From the NCBI GenBank assembly GCA_008704415.1, contig VXIS01000172.1, forward strand, positions 35,097 to 99,096: DNA of 64,000 bases. Reading direction: 5' to 3'. Source of the stretch: Sphaerosporella brunnea. Lineage: Eukaryota; Ascomycota; Pezizomycetes; Pezizales; Pyronemataceae. Below, piece by piece: positions 60,040 to 64,000 of this stretch (position 1 is the first letter of the stretch; each line of letters opens with the position of its first letter). The position numbers were made by a program, and so were the translations under genes. The notes under the pieces are model-generated. The model was not told the DNA's origin, did no database searches, and saw only the letters and a program-made list of their open reading frames with translations.

Positions 60040-60310
60040 GAGCTATCTGCAGCCGGAGCTAATTGCGTAGGGAGGTGCTGCCAAATTTTGGTGATGCTGC
60101 CGTCAGGCCTGTTGCTGTGACTTTACCCCACCACACTTTTTTCAATTTTGCAGCCTACCATTTTTCCAATACCTCCCGAGTTGCTAGTCTAACACCAAAG
60201 CACGGTACAGAGTAGAGTGCTGCCATTAGGCCGCTCTATCTGTAGCCGGAGCTGATTACATGTCGACGTGCTGCCAAATTTTAAAGATAGTGCTGCCTGC
60301 TCTGTTGCTA
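60040..60310 (+). repeat. Two direct repeats of about 77 bp, 194 bp apart
   Basis: 60040-60116 and 60234-60310 share CTATCTG.AGCCGGAGCT.ATT, GTGCTGCCAAATTTT and GCTGCC...CTGTTGCT. About 75 percent alike by eye. Unknown element. Confidence 0.65.
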
Positions 60311-60359
60311 AATATGTGCTGATCCAAAGTAAGAAAATTACAGATTCATCACCGTTGAA

Positions 60360-60923
60360 ATGGAACAAGAGGAAACATCATTTGCTGGTGTCAATACCGA
60401 AGCGGACCAGGACAACATCTTAGAAACTGACAATAACAGAAAGTCATCGCCTCCATGGCCCCCAACTGATGACGACAAAGATAAGGCTGCAGAACCTCAC
60501 ATCAGAGATGAAGAAAAAGAGTTTCGGGAATATCCTATCATGGCAGAACACCCAACTGACAGGAGCTATTGATTTTCAATATCAGCTGCTGTATATCCAA
60601 ACGATGGAATGAGTTCTAAGCCGAACTATGTCCGCGCCCCATACCAATATCCCAACCATGTCATTCCTATTAGTCGAAAATGGAAAAATTATACACAGGA
60701 TGTAACCTTTTCGCGAGATTATAAGATCCGCTATTTCACAGATGCAAATAAACTCAGAACCGTTTGTGTATCAGACTTGATAAATACCAAGAAGACACTT
60801 GAACTCAGGTCACTGATCAACTCAGTATTTATTGATGATAGTCGATACAATCTGGGCTGCTCGGAAGGCCGTATCGAAAAAAGAGAAAAGAATGAATGGA
60901 GGAAAAGCTCGCAGCTTTTATAG
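60360..60923 (+). pseudogene. Hypothetical frame interrupted by one stop
   Basis: ATG at 60360 (MEQEETSFAGVNTEADQDNI) opens a frame that would run about 187 codons to 60923 except for a single TGA at 60570-60572. The product is acidic first and basic later (PISRKWKNYTQDVTFSRDYK). Codon use is AT-rich like the rest of the 60-64 kb block. It ends 20 nt before the LTR. It could be the N-terminal part of a transposon protein; no family was recognised. Confidence 0.35.
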
Positions 60924-60943
60924 CCAACGATGCGAGTACATCA

Positions 60944-61239
60944 TGTGATAACAATTTGGAAAAGAAACAGGTAGAATGGTCTAGAAGACCTACAAGTCTG
61001 CCTTGCAGAATCTAGAAGATTCCAAAGTGACGTCATAAAGAAAGAGCTAGAAAGAGCTGGAAACATCGAAAGATGACATAAGGCAGAAAGATACAGAAAG
61101 GTACAGAAAATTATAGAACTCAAAAAAAACTCGTAGAATAATGACATCATACCTTCGTTACTGCCATATAGTTTTATGTCTTAGTAAGGAAATACGTAAT
61201 AAAGAAATCGTAAATCATAATAAGTGTAAGAATCTTACA
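60944..61239 (-). mobile_element. Probable 3' LTR of a Ty3/gypsy element (296 bp)
   Basis: On the minus strand it begins TGTAAGATTCTTACAC and ends TTATCACA (TG...CA), directly after a polypurine tract AAAAGGGAAG (61240-61249) and the end of a chromodomain ORF. The partner 5' LTR is not in the window, so the boundaries are inferred. Confidence 0.6.
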
Positions 61240-61266
61240 CTTCCCTTTTAAAAACAGTTGAAACAG

Positions 61267-61578
61267 TTACTCACTTCCGTCACAAGTAGATATAGATGAC
61301 ATAGGAGAAGAACAGAAAGAATCATCAGACGGAAAGAAATAATCGGGTGGGAGAGTGACTGCAGTGGAGGTATAGTCCTGGTTCCTCTTTGAAAGGAATT
61401 CCTGGATGGAATCCGCGCCAGTGTTGCGTACATGCTCATCTGGTTCCCAAGAGTTGTTTTCAGGTCCATAATTTTCCCAAGAAATGTACCAGTAGTCGAT
61501 ACCGTTAATCTTCTTGTGGTCGAGAATCTCCTTGATGTTGTAAAGAGTGTTTGTTACACCCACCTCCCACAGGACCAT
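61267..61578 (-). pseudogene. Chromodomain end of a Ty3/gypsy integrase
   Basis: The minus frame encodes YNIKEILDHKKINGIDYWYI, SWENYGPENNSWEPDEHV and SIQEFLSKR: a complete chromodomain with the aromatic residues (Tyr, Trp, Trp). Chromodomains at integrase C-termini define chromoviruses. No integrase core, RNase H or RT is found upstream (above 61578), so only the 3' end of the element remains. It is immediately followed by the polypurine tract and the LTR. Confidence 0.7.
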
Positions 61579-62341
61579 TTCTGGTACCCCCTTACGAGTT
61601 ATGGCTACATTACCTTAAGGGCTACATAACAGTTTATTGACGGTGATGATTATCAACAGTGAGGCTGTATAATCATCTATAAGTCCACTCTATTAGGAAG
61701 TGTCCTAAGGGTTACAAGACTTACGTCATAATGGCGATGATGAAGTTAGTTGCCGGTTCCCATAGAAAAATACTTTTTTCCAGGGTACAAAATAACTCAC
61801 CATTTGTGCGCATACAAATGAATAATGACAACTGTGTTGGTCTAACACCTTGCAGTTGTCACAGGTTATTCACCATGAGTTATATGGCAAAAAGTGGTTA
61901 GTTGCCGGTTCCCATAGAAAAATAGTTTTTTCCAGGGTACAAAATAACTCACATCACGTTGCGCCCCACCGTTATACCTGAACGTACCCGGTGGGTATAT
62001 GAGGGGAGCACCTGTGACAAGACTTGATAAGTACCAAAGTCACTTCGGTAATTGGTCATTACGTCATAGCTACTGCGGCACTTCAATAGGGCATTCTAGG
62101 CGTCAAAGCTTACGCGTTCAATCACGCCATAGCTGCAGAAGAGTGTCCGAGTTGGAGTGGGGGTTATCTATAATCCCTGGCTAGTCAAAGAAGCTCGGTA
62201 CCCTTACGTGGCAATCGGGGCAATTGTTCGTCCGAGGATTGGAAATCAACTTTGAGGCTCAAAGGCGAATCCGTCAGGATATAACCCGCGAGATTTCCCT
62301 CGAGTTGAGAGACCACCAGAGTTAGCAGACATCATCGTTAG
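61579..62341. other. Repeat-bearing stretch, no intact gene
   Basis: Holds two perfect or near-perfect 56-bp direct repeats (61745-61800, 61897-61952). Sequence after 62000 may contain decayed N-terminal piggyBac coding sequence (ARYPYVAIGAIVRPRIG) but frames are broken. Confidence 0.4.
61745..61952 (+). repeat. Direct repeat, 2 x 56 bp
   Basis: GTTAGTTGCCGGTTCCCATA and onward to AAAATAACTCAC occurs at 61745-61800 and 61897-61952 with one visible substitution, separated by 96 bp. Confidence 0.85.
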
Positions 62342-64000
62342 GATATTGTGAGGTTCAGCCTTAACAATATTGTCGTTTACACAATCTATATTCGTTTCGA
62401 AATCTTTATTCTATTTTCCCTTCGGTACGAATATACTCGTACCATTAGCGAATCTTTACCGATCCCGTATTTGAAAGCTCTTCGCCCAACAAGTGTCTTT
62501 TCCTTAGAAAAGGATTACTGTTTGGCCTATCTTCCTTGTACGCGGTTTAGTGAACCTAGTGGTTTTACAGGGAGAAGTAAGGACACCAACATATTTAAGC
62601 ATAAGCCAATTAAAAAAGGGCATAAGATATTTGCTCTCTGTTGGAGGGGATACACTTGGGATTGGCGGTACAGCTCTCGAGTGCAACATATCATCAGAGT
62701 TCCTCTGCAGAAAAAACCTCGGAAGTCTAAAGCTGCAAGCGACAAAGCTGCAGGCAAGAAAGCGACAGGCACGAAGGTGGCAGGTAAGAAAGCAGCAGCA
62801 GCCAAGAATGCATTGGGCAAGAAAGCAGCAGGTGACCAAGCAGCAGGCACGAAAGCAGCAGACAAAAAAGCTGCAGACAAAAAAGCTGCAGGCGACAAAG
62901 CTGCCGACGATAAAGCTGCATGCGACAAAGCTGCAGCTGCGGGCAACAAAGCTGCGGACGACAAAGCTGCAGACGACAAAGCTGCAGGCGACGATACTGA
63001 ACACTCTCCTACCTCACAAATGGTATTGCATCTGGCGAAGACCCTACCTTATGATAGGTATTTGTTCCATATTTACATGGACAACTACTTTACAACAGTT
63101 CCGCTATTTTCAGATCTTCGGAAGCTTGGTATTGGTGCAGCTGGAACCACGAGACAAAATGCGAAAGGATATCCGATAGAATTTTCAGATGCAAAGCGAA
63201 GCCAGCGAGATTTAGAGTGGAATACTCTTAAAGCTAAAGTTGTAGGAGATGAAAGCGCACCAGTTTTATCATTGCTCTGGATGGATAGCAATTATGTCAC
63301 CTTCCTTACGACTATCCACAATGTTCACGGCAAGGAAAACTATGTTGTCAGCAAGCGAAGGTGTCGAGCAGGTACAACCAAAGCTGATAGGAATGTTCAA
63401 AAACATTACGGCCCTGGTGAAAAGGAAAAGCTCTTCCCAATCCCAAAAGCAATCTGGGATTACAACCACTTCATGAACGGTGTGGATCTCCATGATCAAA
63501 AGCGAGCGCATCTGTCCAGCCACCTCAGAACCCGAAGAAATTGGTTTTGTCTATTCTTCTGGCTGCTGGACGTGATCATCATCAATGCACACATCTTGTA
63601 TCTCGTAGCGAAGCAAGAGTCTGGAACACCCCTAAAACACCTGATGAGCCATCGAGAATTCCGCATCCGTCTTGTTGATCAACTCCTCAACACCTACAGC
63701 ACCAAGCGCGTACAGGTCAGCATCACAGTTGACCAGGCGCGTAGCTCAAAGGACTTAAGCAGCTCCAAAAACGTACCTGGACTCGATGAACCACTTGCCC
63801 CTGGATCCCATAAGGCTAGCTTCTTGCCTACCCGTGAAGGATCGAAGTCGCGTAAAAAAAAGGGTACTTGCACATATTGCAGAGTAGTCAGCAAGGACGC
63901 AGCATTGCAAGAGGTTTCACTTAACACAAGTTCAAGACGATCACAAACTTCCAACTACTGCAACGATTGCAAGGTTTACCTTTGCCCGAACAAGTGCTGG
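62342..64000 (+). mobile_element. PiggyBac-like transposase, 5'-decayed, continuing past the window
   Basis: A stop-free plus frame runs 553 codons from 62342 (after TAG at 62339) to the window end. It has no ATG before 63020, so the 5' part is degraded or truncated. Conserved blocks of the DDE_Tnp_1_7 family: GFTGRSKDTNIFKHKPIKKG, FALCWRGYTWDWRYSSR, MVLHLAKTLPYDRY, IYMDNYFTTVPLFSDLRKLG, NGVDLHDQ, RRNWFCLFFWLLDVIIINAH, and a C-terminal cysteine cluster (CTYC...YCNDCKVYLCPNKCW). The second and third catalytic Asp (YMDNYF, GVDLHD) are present; where relatives have IDE before the first block this copy reads FSEPSG, so the first Asp is lost. Between YSSR and MVLHL lies a Lys/Ala/Asp-rich repeat of about 90 residues. 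Confidence 0.85.
62729..62997 (+). repeat. 15-bp coding minisatellite inside the piggyBac frame
   Basis: Degenerate units encoding (G/D)DKAA or GKKAA are repeated about 17 times, for example GCAGACAAAAAAGCT and GCAGGCGACAAAGCT, all kept in frame. Confidence 0.85.

Overview
The window comes from a filamentous ascomycete fungus, probably Pezizomycotina. The evidence is short GT-AG introns of about 49-73 nt, dispersed 5S rRNA, intron-containing tRNA-Ala genes, and families typical of moulds: HET, HeLo, Fung_rhodopsin, secreted laccase, vanillyl-alcohol-oxidase-like flavoenzyme and Tad-like LINEs. It is an accessory, repeat-rich region. About a dozen convincing genes are separated by long stretches of transposon debris and MITEs, and no conserved housekeeping cluster is visible.

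Layout. 0.7-7.1 kb: a divergent pair, a HeLo-type protein with a pseudokinase-like tail (minus) and a protein kinase fused to ankyrin repeats (plus). 8-11.3 kb: a two-exon gene relic, a 5S relic, a 5S rRNA gene and two tiny zinc-ribbon genes, one inside a duplicated promoter-leader cassette. 12-16.2 kb: secreted laccase and a small secreted protein. 18.5 kb: another zinc-ribbon microprotein. 20 kb: tRNA-Ala(AGC) and a truncated LINE with target-site duplication. 22.3-26 kb: an acidic, Cys-rich orphan protein and a PsiD-like phosphatidylserine-decarboxylase-family enzyme. 26.3-32 kb: MITEs, a LINE and a hairpin element. 32.4-34 kb: SRPK-like kinase. 35.3 kb: a 76-aa two-exon orphan. 36.8-38.2 kb: a 1.4-kb TIR transposon with a decayed DDE transposase, apparently the parent of the MITE at 27.8 kb. 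39.5-42.5 kb: a broken ankyrin gene and more leader cassettes. 43.5-46.7 kb: two more tRNA-Ala copies, a MITE and a LINE RNase H piece. 46.8-49.2 kb: HET-domain protein. 52.6-54.5 kb: VAO-type FAD oxidase. 57.3-58.7 kb: seven-helix rhodopsin-like protein. 60-64 kb: an AT-richer block with a chromodomain/LTR retroelement remnant and a piggyBac-like transposase that runs off the window end and carries a coding minisatellite.

How the genes relate. HeLo, kinase-ankyrin, HET and ankyrin proteins are the usual parts of fungal self/non-self recognition and regulated cell death. Laccase, VAO-like oxidase and the PsiD-like decarboxylase suggest aromatic or amine chemistry, but they are not adjacent and do not form an evident biosynthetic cluster. 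The least-explained feature is a dispersed promoter-leader cassette (TATA plus a CA-rich leader) found at five places and joined to different tiny ORFs, together with a set of very small WxC-type zinc-ribbon proteins. At least six TA-flanked MITE families are present, including two elements of one family with exactly the same 115-bp length. Splice sites were read by eye; coordinates of multi-exon genes give the outer limits, with exon junctions in the evidence.
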